Below are positions 6,998-14,238 of a stretch of 20,289 bases of DNA, piece by piece. This DNA is from Elusimicrobiota bacterium. GTDB lineage: Bacteria; Elusimicrobiota; Elusimicrobia; UBA1565; UBA9628. The notes under the pieces are model-generated. The model was not told the DNA's origin and ran no database searches. It worked only from the letters and a program-made list of their open reading frames with translations. The DNA lies in assembly GCA_028717865.1 (NCBI GenBank), contig JAQUMZ010000006.1, positions 1 through 20,289 on the forward strand. The letters are read 5' to 3'. Both the position numbers and the translations under genes were made by a program. How positions within the stretch are numbered: position 1 is the stretch's first letter; each line of letters opens with the position of its first letter.

Positions 6998-8899
6998 TCA
7001 GTGCATGTGCCGGCGCCCCCGGCCGCGACGCTCCGCCTGAGGCCGGGTCAGCCGGTCCACGCACTCGATGATGTTGCGGCGGCCGGCCAGGACCAGGCGG
7101 TAGCCGCCGGTGAAATTGGCGTCGAGCCAGCGTTTGAGGCGCGCATCCGATACGTCGGCCGCCGCGATGACCGCGGGGACGGCCTGGGGGTCGGCCACGA
7201 GCATGAGGTGCTCGCGGGCCGCGCATTCGGTGATGCCGTCGAGGCAGCGCGCCGCGACGGCTTCCGGATCGAGGCGCCGGGCTTCGACCCGGAGCTGGGT
7301 CCCGAGCAGATCCACCAAGTCGCTCTCGCGCACCAAGCCCATGTCCACCAGTATGTCGCCGAGCCGCCGGCCGCCGCGCCTCTGCTCGCCCAGGGCGCGA
7401 TCGAGCCCGGCCAGAGTCACCAGGCGCTTTTCAAGGAGCAGGTCTCCCAGCTTGCGCTTGAAGCCGGCCAGCTGGGCCTCGGACGGGAACGCATGCTCGG
7501 TCTTGGCCCAGACCAGCTTGCGTCCCATCAGGCTCGAGTTCACGAAGAGGTGCGTGGCCTTGACCGAGGCGCAGAAATTGATGATGTTGCCCCAGACGAT
7601 GCGCGGCAGGCAGGCCAAGGCCTGCGGCCAGCGCGAGACGCGGCTTACGGCGAGCATGCGTTGCGCGCAGCGGTTGGCGAGCAGCGCGGTGTCGGCCAGA
7701 ATGACCTTCCAAACCCAATCGTCCACGGTCCAGCCGGGCCGGTCGGCCGCCCGGGCGCCGGAGACGGCCGCCGCGGCGGCCGCGGTCATGATGAGGGCAT
7801 AGCCGAGCATGTTGATGGGGTTGGTCAGCAGGGCCTTGCGATCGCGCCAGATCATGTAGCGCATGGCCAGCCCCCCCTCCCAGCCGCGCTGCTGCCAGCC
7901 GTGGAAGACGATGCCCAGGGTCCAGCGGGCCTTCTGGCGCACCGCGTCGCCCAGCGCGGAGGGGAAGTATTCGCGCGTCCCGACCAGTTCCCGCGCGACG
8001 CGCCGCCGCTGGCCGCCGGCCGCGGGACCCGCGGCGGCGGGGGCGGTCCTTGGCGCCAGGAAATGCAGCAGGATCGACCGGCCGCCGATGGCCTTGAGCC
8101 GGAACGCCAGGTCGTAGTCCTCGGTGAAGGTCGCCACGTTGAATATCTGGTTGCGATGGCGGCGGCCCAGGCGCTCTATGGCGTCGCGCGAGAACCCCGT
8201 CCCCACGCCGGCCGAGGGGACCATGCCGCTGAGGCGCTCGCGCACGAGCATGTCTTTGACATGCGACTCCGCGAACTCGTCGAGATAGGTGCCCGCGGTC
8301 AGGTCGCCCAGGGGCGCCTCGAGCGGAATGACGGGCAGCTGGACCATGGGAAAGCGGGGAACGAAGTAGTTGATCAACTTGAACGAGAGCGGATGGATCA
8401 TGTCCTCGGAGTCGTGGAGCACGAATATCTCCATCGCGCGCCCCGCGTCTCTCTCGAAAAGCCGGATCCCGGCGATGATCCAGTTGAGGCAGTCGGCCTT
8501 GTTGGTGGGACCGTCGTGAGGGCAGACGATGCGGTGGACGCGGCGGTCGCCTTCGGCCGCGCGCGCCACCGCGAGCAAGGTCGGCTCGTCGTTGGGATAG
8601 GTTCCTACGAAGACCTCGTAATTTCGGTATTCGACCGTGCGCAGGGTGTTGCCGAGCATCCGGCCGATGACCTCGTGCTCGTGCCAGGCCGGGATCATGA
8701 CCGCCATGGGCTGCTCGGGGGCGCCGCGCAGCGCGGCCTCGGTCAGCTTTGGGCGGCGCGCGTAGCGCAGGCGCCGCCAGAGCTCGGTGGTCCAATAGCA
8801 GCAGTCGATAAAGAAGTCGTCGAGCCCGCTGACCAGGATGGCCACGGCCACGCAGGCGGTCAAGACGGAGAGCGTCGAATCCAGCGGCCAAGCGGGCAT
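6998..8899 (-). CDS. nfrB: NfrB-like inner-membrane glycosyltransferase with C-terminal MshEN (c-di-GMP-binding) domain
   Basis: 633 residues. An N-terminal membrane segment (about 9-27) is followed by a GT2 domain: VMIPAWHEHEVI (67-78), HDSEDMIHPLS (162-172), FTEDYDLAFRLKAIG (258-272), REYFPSAL (309-316) and RQKARWTLGIVFHGW (321-335). These match the bacteriophage N4 adsorption protein B family. Membrane segments at about 361-380 and 396-415 follow. The C-terminal part (about 480-545) has two tandem MshEN-like repeats, KLGDLLLEKRLVTLAGLDRA and then RLGDILVDMGLVRESDLVDL with Q at the end of each. In E. coli this region of NfrB binds c-di-GMP and switches on synthesis of a ManNAc-type glycan. 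A short Ala/Pro/Gly-rich insert (283-299) sits inside the GT domain. The gene follows the NfrA-like gene by 6 nt and precedes wecB by 17 nt. The role as a c-di-GMP-activated polysaccharide synthase is well supported. Confidence 0.94.
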   Translation of the reverse strand: MPAWPLDSTLSVLTACVAVAILVSGLDDFFIDCCYWTTELWRRLRYARRPKLTEAALRGAPEQPMAVMIPAWHEHEVIGRMLGNTLRTVEYRNYEVFVGTYPNDEPTLLAVARAAEGDRRVHRIVCPHDGPTNKADCLNWIIAGIRLFERDAGRAMEIFVLHDSEDMIHPLSFKLINYFVPRFPMVQLPVIPLEAPLGDLTAGTYLDEFAESHVKDMLVRERLSGMVPSAGVGTGFSRDAIERLGRRHRNQIFNVATFTEDYDLAFRLKAIGGRSILLHFLAPRTAPAAAGPAAGGQRRRVARELVGTREYFPSALGDAVRQKARWTLGIVFHGWQQRGWEGGLAMRYMIWRDRKALLTNPINMLGYALIMTAAAAAAVSGARAADRPGWTVDDWVWKVILADTALLANRCAQRMLAVSRVSRWPQALACLPRIVWGNIINFCASVKATHLFVNSSLMGRKLVWAKTEHAFPSEAQLAGFKRKLGDLLLEKRLVTLAGLDRALGEQRRGGRRLGDILVDMGLVRESDLVDLLGTQLRVEARRLDPEAVAARCLDGITECAAREHLMLVADPQAVPAVIAAADVSDARLKRWLDANFTGGYRLVLAGRRNIIECVDRLTRPQAERRGRGRRHMH

Positions 8900-8905
8900 G
8901 GGCCT

Positions 8906-10513
8906 CTACTCCAAAAAGACCGTTCTTCCGGAATAGACCAGCAGGAATCTGAGGTTGTAGTAGCCAGAGCCGTAAGGGTTGGGATCGCGGCCCGCTATCC
9001 CGAAATAAAAGCCGCGCAGAGCCTCCACGCGCAGGCGCAGGTTGATGCGGATGCGGGGCTGGTACTCCAGGCCCGCTCCGAGTTCGGCGAGGTTGTTGAA
9101 AAAGTCCCGCTTGCTGTCCTTGACGACGTTGCAGGGCGCGAATAAGCTCAGGGCGGATATGCCGTCGTACCAGAGCTTGACGCCGTCCTGGAGCTGAAGA
9201 TAGGCGATGACGTTGTCGTGATAACGGCTGTAGTAGCCGGCGCTGACGCCCGCGTCGGTGTAGGCCTTGCGCAGGCGCACCTGGCCGAGAGTGAGCAAGC
9301 CGAGCGGGCCATGCCAGCGCCCGTCCCAATAGCGGCTGTCGCCCCAGACGACGCGATAGTCCGCTTCCCGGGCCCGGGGATGGCTGGCGTCGCGCATGAG
9401 GTTCCAGGCTATCCCCGCTTCGGCGAGGAGGTTGGCGTTCCAGCCGGGGGGCTGAAGCTTGACGCCCCAGCCTAGCATGGCGGTCTGGTCGGAGAATATC
9501 TGGGGTTCGGTCCCGGAGCGCGATCGGCTGTCCCGGGAGACGCGGCCGCCCATGTAGAAGTGGAGCGGCCAGCGGGGTCCGGGCCGGGCGCCCAATTGCG
9601 CCTCGGCGGAGCCGATCGTGTTGTTGAAGCGCGTGTCGTGGAAAGGGCCGGCGTAGATATCCAGGAACAGGCGCTGCTTGCGCGCGCGGACGGTCATGAG
9701 CCCGGCGCGCGCGGCGTCGCGGATCATGGTATCCGGGCTGTTTTCCACCGAGCGGAAGCAGCGCTCCGCCTTTTCATCGTTGTGAAGGTTGTGGTAGATG
9801 TAGCCGAGCTCCAGCGCGATCGTCTCGTCCAGGGGGGCCAGGCGCCGCGCGCCTTCGAACCGGGCGGCGGCGGCGGCGGGATCGTCGTCCTCGATGCTCA
9901 TGTAGCCCAGCTGCTTGAGGATTTCCGCGCGGCCCGGATCGTCCGCGAGCGCCGACTCGAAGTCCTTTCGGGCCGCCGCCCGGTCGCCCTGGCGCAGCTT
10001 GTCGTAGCCGGCGTCGAGCAGGTTAAGCTGGCGGTTCTCGAGTCCCGAGGCCTTGAGCGATGCCTTGCTCCGCGCGAGCGCCTCTCGCGCCTGGGCCTGC
10101 AGTTCGCCGGGCCGGCGCGCCGCCATGCTGAACTCGTCGGCGGCGGCGGATTCCTGCCCCAACGCCTCGCGGACGTAACCGAGCTCCATGCGCAAGCGGG
10201 GATCGTCGGGATCGTTCTCGATGGCCCGGTCGAGCTGCCTGAGCGCCTCCTTCCAGTCCCGCAGTTGGATGCAGACATAAGCCAGCTCCAGGCGCGCCTG
10301 CCGGTTCGCGGGGTCGTCCTCCAGCACGCGGCGCAAAACCGCGGCCGCCTCGGCGCGCTTGTTCTCCCGCAGCAATGAGTAGGCGCGATCCATCTCGAAC
10401 CAGACGGCTTCGGGCGAGGCCCGCTGGGCGAGGCGCGGGGGCGCGGCGCAGGCGGCCAGCAGGGCCGCCTGCAGCAGCGGGGCCGCCAGGCGCAGGCGGG
10501 GCCCCGCCGCCAT
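8906..10513 (-). CDS. NfrA-like TPR / outer-membrane barrel lipoprotein
   Basis: 535 residues. The N-terminus ends in a lipobox, LLAAC, with Cys22 as the likely lipidated residue. Residues about 36-270 are TPR repeats (RLELAYVCIQLRDWKEALRQ, RMELGYVREALGQ, ALELGYIYHNL). Residues about 280-535 alternate hydrophobic and polar residues with many aromatics (FYMGGRVSRDS, GVSAGYYSRYHDN, YYNLRFLLVYSG), as expected for a beta-barrel like the C-terminal domain of NfrA or PgaA. The probable role is export of the NfrB glycan across the outer membrane. The start at 10513 is preceded by TAGGAG about 8 nt upstream. A lipobox on a barrel protein is unusual for this family. The TPR half is clearly homologous to the protein encoded immediately upstream (10524-11384). 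I give no firm gene symbol because overall similarity to E. coli NfrA is modest by eye. Confidence 0.88.
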   Translation of the reverse strand: MAAGPRLRLAAPLLQAALLAACAAPPRLAQRASPEAVWFEMDRAYSLLRENKRAEAAAVLRRVLEDDPANRQARLELAYVCIQLRDWKEALRQLDRAIENDPDDPRLRMELGYVREALGQESAAADEFSMAARRPGELQAQAREALARSKASLKASGLENRQLNLLDAGYDKLRQGDRAAARKDFESALADDPGRAEILKQLGYMSIEDDDPAAAAARFEGARRLAPLDETIALELGYIYHNLHNDEKAERCFRSVENSPDTMIRDAARAGLMTVRARKQRLFLDIYAGPFHDTRFNNTIGSAEAQLGARPGPRWPLHFYMGGRVSRDSRSRSGTEPQIFSDQTAMLGWGVKLQPPGWNANLLAEAGIAWNLMRDASHPRAREADYRVVWGDSRYWDGRWHGPLGLLTLGQVRLRKAYTDAGVSAGYYSRYHDNVIAYLQLQDGVKLWYDGISALSLFAPCNVVKDSKRDFFNNLAELGAGLEYQPRIRINLRLRVEALRGFYFGIAGRDPNPYGSGYYNLRFLLVYSGRTVFLE

Positions 10514-10523
10514 GCGCTGGCTC

Positions 10524-11384
10524 CTAGGGCAGGGGCTGCGGCGCGCCTTCGGCGGCCGCGGGCGCCGGCTCCAGCGCCGCCTCCGCGGCCGCGCGGATCT
10601 TGGGGTCCATGCTGGTCCCGGCCGCCAGGAAGGCCTCCCGGGCTTGTTCCGGGCGGTTGAGGCGCTGGTAGACGTAGCCGAGCTGGAGGACTACGAATTG
10701 ATCCTGGGGATCCAGGGTCCGGGCGGCGGCGAAGCGGCGCGCCGCCTCGGCGAGCCGGCCGGCCTCGAGATCGAGGTAGCCCAGCTGCTTGAGCGGGACG
10801 GCATCGTGGGGCGCGCGCGCGGCGGCGTTCTGGAAGCAGCGCCGGGCCTCCACGCGCCGGCCCTTGCGCAGGGCCGCGTAGCCCTGCTCTACGAGGGCCG
10901 CCTGCTTGGCGTCGCGCGACGAGTATTGCAGGTCGCGGACCGCGCGCAAGGCGTTTTGCGCCTGGGCCTGGAGCTCGCCGGGGGATCGGGCTGCGAACTC
11001 GAACTCGGCGGCGGCTGCGGGGTAGTCCTTGACGGCCTGCAGGGCGTAGCCGAGGTCCATGCGCAGGCGGAGATTGTTGGGCTGCCTGGCGGCGGCGGAC
11101 TTCAGGCACGGGACGGCCCGCCCCCAGCGCTTGAGGCCGGCGTAGATGTAGCCGAGTTCCAGGAGCGCGGCCTGGTTGTCGGGATCGGATTTGAGCGCCG
11201 CTTCCAAGGCGGCCGCGGCCTCGAGTTTCCTCCCGGCGCGAATCAGTCCGTAGGCCCGCTCCAACGCGGGGTCGGTTGGGACGGCGGCGGTGGGGCCTGC
11301 CGCCGGTTGCGGGGCCTGGGTCCAGGCCAGGGCGGACCCCAGGCATAGAATCGCGGGCAGAGCGATGATGGCCGGCTTGCGCAT
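10524..11384 (-). CDS. periplasmic TPR protein, paralogue of the NfrA-like TPR domain
   Basis: 286 residues. A signal peptide (residues 1 to about 24, AILCLGSALAWTQA) is followed by TPR repeats at about 40-275 and a Pro/Ala-rich tail. It has no barrel region. Its repeats match those of the next gene closely: PGELQAQAQNAL against PGELQAQAREAL, and LKQLGYLDLEAGRLAEAARRF against LKQLGYMSIEDDDPAAAAARF. A local gene duplication is the simplest explanation. GAGGAG 5-6 nt upstream fixes ATG 11384, although the frame is open to 11435. It is first in the nfr-like unit, and the next gene starts 10 nt later. It may bind or guide the polymer in the periplasm, as TPR modules of alginate and PNAG exporters do. 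That role is inference. Confidence 0.86.
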   Translation of the reverse strand: MRKPAIIALPAILCLGSALAWTQAPQPAAGPTAAVPTDPALERAYGLIRAGRKLEAAAALEAALKSDPDNQAALLELGYIYAGLKRWGRAVPCLKSAAARQPNNLRLRMDLGYALQAVKDYPAAAAEFEFAARSPGELQAQAQNALRAVRDLQYSSRDAKQAALVEQGYAALRKGRRVEARRCFQNAAARAPHDAVPLKQLGYLDLEAGRLAEAARRFAAARTLDPQDQFVVLQLGYVYQRLNRPEQAREAFLAAGTSMDPKIRAAAEAALEPAPAAAEGAPQPLP

Positions 11385-11468
11385 ATTCTCCTCCTCGGCG
11401 CGGATGTGGTCTCGGTGCGGCTGTCGCCGGACCAAGGTATCATGTCGCGGCGGCGGCGCCCATGGACG

Positions 11469-11480
11469 GACTGTAAAGTC
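11469..11480. promoter_or_regulatory. dyad GACT-GTAA-AGTC upstream of the nfr-like unit
   Basis: A 12-bp site with perfect 4-bp arms, 85 nt upstream of the first nfr-unit start. A closely related site (GCT-GTAA-AGC, 13661-13670) lies 77 nt upstream of the WbqC gene. The 113-bp gap 11385-11497 shows no clear -35/-10 pair. It may be an operator, but the call rests on only two good copies. Confidence 0.25.
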
Positions 11481-11497
11481 TTTGTGACGACGGGATG

Positions 11498-12097
11498 TCA
11501 GTTCCGGGAGTAGGCGTCCGGTCCGCGGGCGCGGAGCATGTCGGCGCGGTGTTCCCAGAACTCGTCGCGCAGCGCGATCTGCAGCAGCCGGTACTCGATA
11601 TCCAGGCAGCGCAGTTCGTATTGGCGATCGTCCTCGGAAAGAGGCCGCCCCTCGAGCTGGCGCAGGCGCGCCGAACGCTTGAAGGCGTACTCGTCGCTCA
11701 GATCGCGCTCGCCCTCCGCCAACTGGGCGCGCAGGCCGCGGATCTCGGCGCGGCGAAAAGGGTCTTCACCGCGGCGCGCGTCATGCTCAAGGGCCAGCCG
11801 CCGTTCGCGGTATTGCCGGCGCAGACGGGCTTTTTCGTCGCTCAGGCGCCGCCGCAATCCGCGGCCGAGCCGGCGCTTGACCGGGACCGGCGCCGCGCTG
11901 GAGCGCAGGGCTTGCCGGCGGCCCGCGTAGTCGGCCTGGAGGCGCTGCAGCAGGAGGGCGAGGTCGGCATCCAGCGCGCGGAGATCTTCGGCGGACGAGG
12001 GCGGCGCGGGCGGCGCCGGGCGGGCCCAGGCCGCGCGCGGACCGGCGCCCAAGGCCAGGAGCATGGCGGCGGCCCTTGCCGCGTCTCTTATTTTCAT
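11498..12097 (-). CDS. small secreted helical protein of unknown function
   Basis: 199 residues that I do not recognise. The N-terminus looks like a signal peptide (residues 1 to about 26, AAAMLLALGAGPRAAWA) followed by a Pro/Ala linker. The rest is highly charged and Arg-rich, with long predicted helices (about 38-65, 78-190) that could form a coiled coil, for example YRERRLALEHDARRGEDPFR. There is one Trp near the end (FWEHR) and no transmembrane segment. It is the third gene of the leftward group, 31 nt after the PIG-L gene, so it probably acts with the WbqC and PIG-L proteins or in the cell envelope. The ribosome binding site before ATG 12097 is weak. It is kept as real because of the signal peptide, the length and the operon position. 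Confidence 0.7.
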   Translation of the reverse strand: MKIRDAARAAAMLLALGAGPRAAWARPAPPAPPSSAEDLRALDADLALLLQRLQADYAGRRQALRSSAAPVPVKRRLGRGLRRRLSDEKARLRRQYRERRLALEHDARRGEDPFRRAEIRGLRAQLAEGERDLSDEYAFKRSARLRQLEGRPLSEDDRQYELRCLDIEYRLLQIALRDEFWEHRADMLRARGPDAYSRN

Positions 12098-12128
12098 TGC
12101 CGAGTCGCTTCGTCCCGTCGGGCGCGCG

Positions 12129-12863
12129 TCAGGTGATCCGCATGCGGATGATCTCGAGGCCCTCGGCGTAATCGACCCCGATGATGCGGCCGGTGCGGTT
12201 GGCCGTCTCGAGATAATGCTCGGTGCCGAGGCTGCGTTCCCGGAATTGCGTGCCGTGGGCCTTGATGGCGTCCATTTTCTGCTGGATGGTGCTCGTGATG
12301 TCGACGTACATATGCGGGTTGAAGGCGATGTTGACCGGGACGCAGCTGGTCGGTCCGTAGCAATAGAAATCGAAGTAGTGCAGGCGCTGGCTGGACACGC
12401 AGGCGTTGTAGACCAGCTTGCGATCCTCGTGAAAGTTCGCCAGGCAGTGGCTCAGCAGGGCGGCGGGGCGCAACTCCTTGACTAGGCGGTCGATGATCGT
12501 GACCAGCTCGTGGTTCTTGAGGTCCTCCACGCGCAGGCAGCGGCGGGCGTTGAGAAAGCGCACCTCGCAGCCGAGGATGTCCGCCGCGCGGCTGGCCTCC
12601 TGCCGGCGGCGTTCGAGGTGGCTGGGTATGCTGACCACGGCCATCACCACGCGGGCTCCGGCGCGGCTCAGGCGGGCCAGGGTGCCGCCGGCGCCGAGCT
12701 CGAGATCGTCCGGATGGGCGCCGACCCCGAGGATCGTGAGACCGGCGTACTTGGAGAACAAGCCCGCCGCGTCGGCGCTGACGGGCGGATGCCGGCGGTT
12801 GGGACACTGGCGCGGGCCGGCCGACGTCTCGCGCCAGCGCGGACAGAGCGCGGTCTTATGCAT
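12129..12863 (-). CDS. PIG-L/LmbE-family deacetylase-like protein with altered zinc site
   Basis: 244 residues. The family motif GAHPDDLELGAGGT is present (H50, D52, D53). The usual second motif, HxDH with the third zinc ligand as its last His, reads FHEDR here (H145, E146, D147, R148), and the preceding THAD is SHCL. The paralogue at 14666-15328 keeps THADSNFHLDH. Normally these enzymes remove N-acetyl groups from GlcNAc-type substrates. With the third ligand replaced by Arg, this copy may be inactive or have changed chemistry. It shares the C-terminal pattern GVDYAEGLEIIR with that paralogue, so both belong to one subfamily. A roughly 35-residue N-terminal extension (Pro/Arg-rich) is absent from the paralogue. 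ATG 12863 overlaps the end of the WbqC gene by 8 nt, with GGAGG about 9 nt upstream. Confidence 0.9.
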   Translation of the reverse strand: MHKTALCPRWRETSAGPRQCPNRRHPPVSADAAGLFSKYAGLTILGVGAHPDDLELGAGGTLARLSRAGARVVMAVVSIPSHLERRRQEASRAADILGCEVRFLNARRCLRVEDLKNHELVTIIDRLVKELRPAALLSHCLANFHEDRKLVYNACVSSQRLHYFDFYCYGPTSCVPVNIAFNPHMYVDITSTIQQKMDAIKAHGTQFRERSLGTEHYLETANRTGRIIGVDYAEGLEIIRMRIT

Positions 12864-13584
12864 GGACAGGTTCCTCCCGGAGCTTCCCGGCCTGGAAAAA
12901 TTCCAGGCTGCGCGGCCCGCAATTGAAAAGCAGATCGAGCGCGGAAAGCTTCTCTATAAAGGAAAAGCTGCGCGGCAGCTGCGCATAGCGCGGGTGCCGG
13001 AAGTCCTGCCAGGCCACGCGCACGCCCTGGGCCTGGAAGGCGGCCAGGTCTAGATAGCCCCGCGAGCCTCCGTCTCCCGACAGGTAGGTGTCCGCGCCGA
13101 CGGCCTTGCACATGGCCAGCACCATGTCGGACTTGCAGCCCTGGAGCTTGAGTTCGGAGCTGCGCAGGATGGGCGTGCGGATGCCGAGGGCCTGGCGGAG
13201 GAGTTCGATGCAGCGCAGGTTGAGCGGCGTCAGGCGGTCCCACGGTTCGTCGAAGATAGCCGTCAGGAGCGGGGCGTAGGCCTGGAAATGCGGCGCGCAT
13301 TGATAGGAGCGCCGGAGCGTCAAGGCCATCTTGCGGCCCCAGCGCAGGCGGCCCCTGCGGCTGTTGTCTATGGTTTTGTCGAGGATGCGTTCGTCGCGGG
13401 ATTTGTGCCGAACGGGGACGGTGAGCCAGCGGGGGCCGCAAGGGGTCTTGATCATGGTCCGGTTCTGGAAGTTCTGGCGCTCGAACTGGACGTGGTCGAC
13501 GACGACGAAGAGGTCCGCCTTGCGCATCTTGTCGAAGAATCCCAGCCAGGGCAGGAAGTTCGGCTGATGAGCGGCTAGGATCAT
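12856..13584 (-). CDS. WbqC-like family protein
   Basis: 242 residues. The N-terminus AAHQPNFLPWLGFFDKM, followed by DLFVVVDHVQFERQNFQNR and WLTVPV, is the signature of the WbqC-like family found in O-antigen and other surface-glycan clusters. Other family patterns seen are CAPHFQAYAPLL and YLSGDGGSRGYLD. There is no signal peptide, so it is cytoplasmic. Its biochemical role is not known to me; genes of this family often lie beside sugar-nucleotide modifying enzymes. GGGAGGGG 5-6 nt before ATG 13584 is a good ribosome binding site. It is first in the leftward group and overlaps the PIG-L-like gene (ATGCATAA shared), suggesting coupled expression of the two. Confidence 0.9.
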   Translation of the reverse strand: MILAAHQPNFLPWLGFFDKMRKADLFVVVDHVQFERQNFQNRTMIKTPCGPRWLTVPVRHKSRDERILDKTIDNSRRGRLRWGRKMALTLRRSYQCAPHFQAYAPLLTAIFDEPWDRLTPLNLRCIELLRQALGIRTPILRSSELKLQGCKSDMVLAMCKAVGADTYLSGDGGSRGYLDLAAFQAQGVRVAWQDFRHPRYAQLPRSFSFIEKLSALDLLFNCGPRSLEFFQAGKLREEPVHA

Positions 13585-13631
13585 ATCCCCTCCCGAAGCC
13601 TCGTGGTTCGCGGCGCCGGCTACAGTGTATT

Positions 13632-13663
13632 AGCGGCGCCGGCGCTGCGGCCATAGCGCCGCT
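13632..13663. repeat. 8-bp inverted repeat (stem-loop) in the WbqC/ACT divergent region
   Basis: AGCGGCGC (13632-13639) and GCGCCGCT (13656-13663) are perfect inverted copies around a 16-nt loop. The region 13585-13787 separates divergent genes and also has two direct copies of GCGGCGCCGGC. There is no U tract, so it is not a typical terminator. It could fold in the 5' leader of the WbqC transcript or be an operator. Confidence 0.3.
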
Positions 13664-13670
13664 GTAAAGC
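13661..13670. promoter_or_regulatory. dyad GCT-GTAA-AGC upstream of the WbqC gene
   Basis: A 10-bp dyad sharing CTGTAAAG with the site at 11469-11480. Both lie at a similar distance (77-85 nt) upstream of a leftward first gene. A weaker relative (CCTGTAACGG on the minus strand, within 13718-13730) is upstream of the ACT gene. This is a candidate regulator site with low certainty. Confidence 0.25.
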
Positions 13671-13758
13671 TTCGACAACGCTTCGATGAACCCGCCTGAA
13701 ACATGACGCTCTCATTTCCGTTACAGGCCGGCTATGGGCGGCGCCTTGGGCGGCGTCC

Positions 13759-13764
13759 TATAAT
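13759..13764 (+). promoter_or_regulatory. consensus -10 box of the ACT-gene pair
   Basis: An exact TATAAT, 23 nt before the ATG at 13788, would place the transcription start near 13771. At the 17-nt spacing the -35 position reads GGGCGG, so no -35 match is visible. This may be activator-dependent or use another sigma factor. Confidence 0.5.
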
Positions 13765-13787
13765 GGGGCGCGTGGGAGGTGGCGAGC

Positions 13788-14210
13788 ATGCTCAGGCCTG
13801 CAATGACCCAGTACACCGTGCGTCTTTCGGATCGGGAAGGGGGCATCTCGCGTCTGAGCGCCCTGCTGGGCAAGGAGCGCGTCGGGGTGCGGGCCTTGGT
13901 GGCCGCCAAGCTCGCGGGCAGCGACGTGGTGCATTTCCTGGCGCGCAAGGACGCCGCTCTGCGCGCGAGGCTGGAGCGTGCCGGCCTGCTTGTGCGCGAG
14001 CAGCAGATCATCCAGTTGGAGCTGCCCAACCACCATTGGGAGCTGCATAAACTGGCCCGGGCCCTGGCGGAACAGGAGATCGGCGTGATCTCCCTATATA
14101 GCGCCGCCGCCGGGGATCGGCTGCTGGTGATTCTGGCCGTGGACGAGCCGGCCAACGCCGTGGCCTTGGCGGCCAAATTAGGCTTTGAGCCGGAATATTC
14201 CGTGTGCTGA
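13788..14210 (+). CDS. tandem ACT-domain protein
   Basis: 140 residues. Two ACT-like units can be traced. The first (about 5-70) has TVRLSDREGGISRLSALLG, the usual beta strand followed by Asp-x-x-Gly and helix of ACT domains. The second (about 75-138) has QLELPNHHWELHKLARALAEQ and ends VALAAKLGFEPEYSV. ACT domains bind amino acids or small ligands and regulate enzymes. No enzyme domain is attached, so this is likely a stand-alone sensor or regulatory subunit. GGAGG with 8-nt spacing selects ATG 13788 over GTG 13779; ATG 13803 is another option. It begins a rightward two-gene unit and the next gene starts 28 nt after its stop. The ligand and target are unknown. Confidence 0.82.
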   Translation: MLRPAMTQYTVRLSDREGGISRLSALLGKERVGVRALVAAKLAGSDVVHFLARKDAALRARLERAGLLVREQQIIQLELPNHHWELHKLARALAEQEIGVISLYSAAAGDRLLVILAVDEPANAVALAAKLGFEPEYSVC

Positions 14211-14238
14211 TGCGGGCAAGTCCGCTCGGGAGGAAGCA

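Noticed and set aside
7001..9145. 714-codon plus-strand frame opposite the NfrB-like gene
   Set aside because: Antisense shadow with no family signature; the minus strand has a complete GT2 plus MshEN protein.
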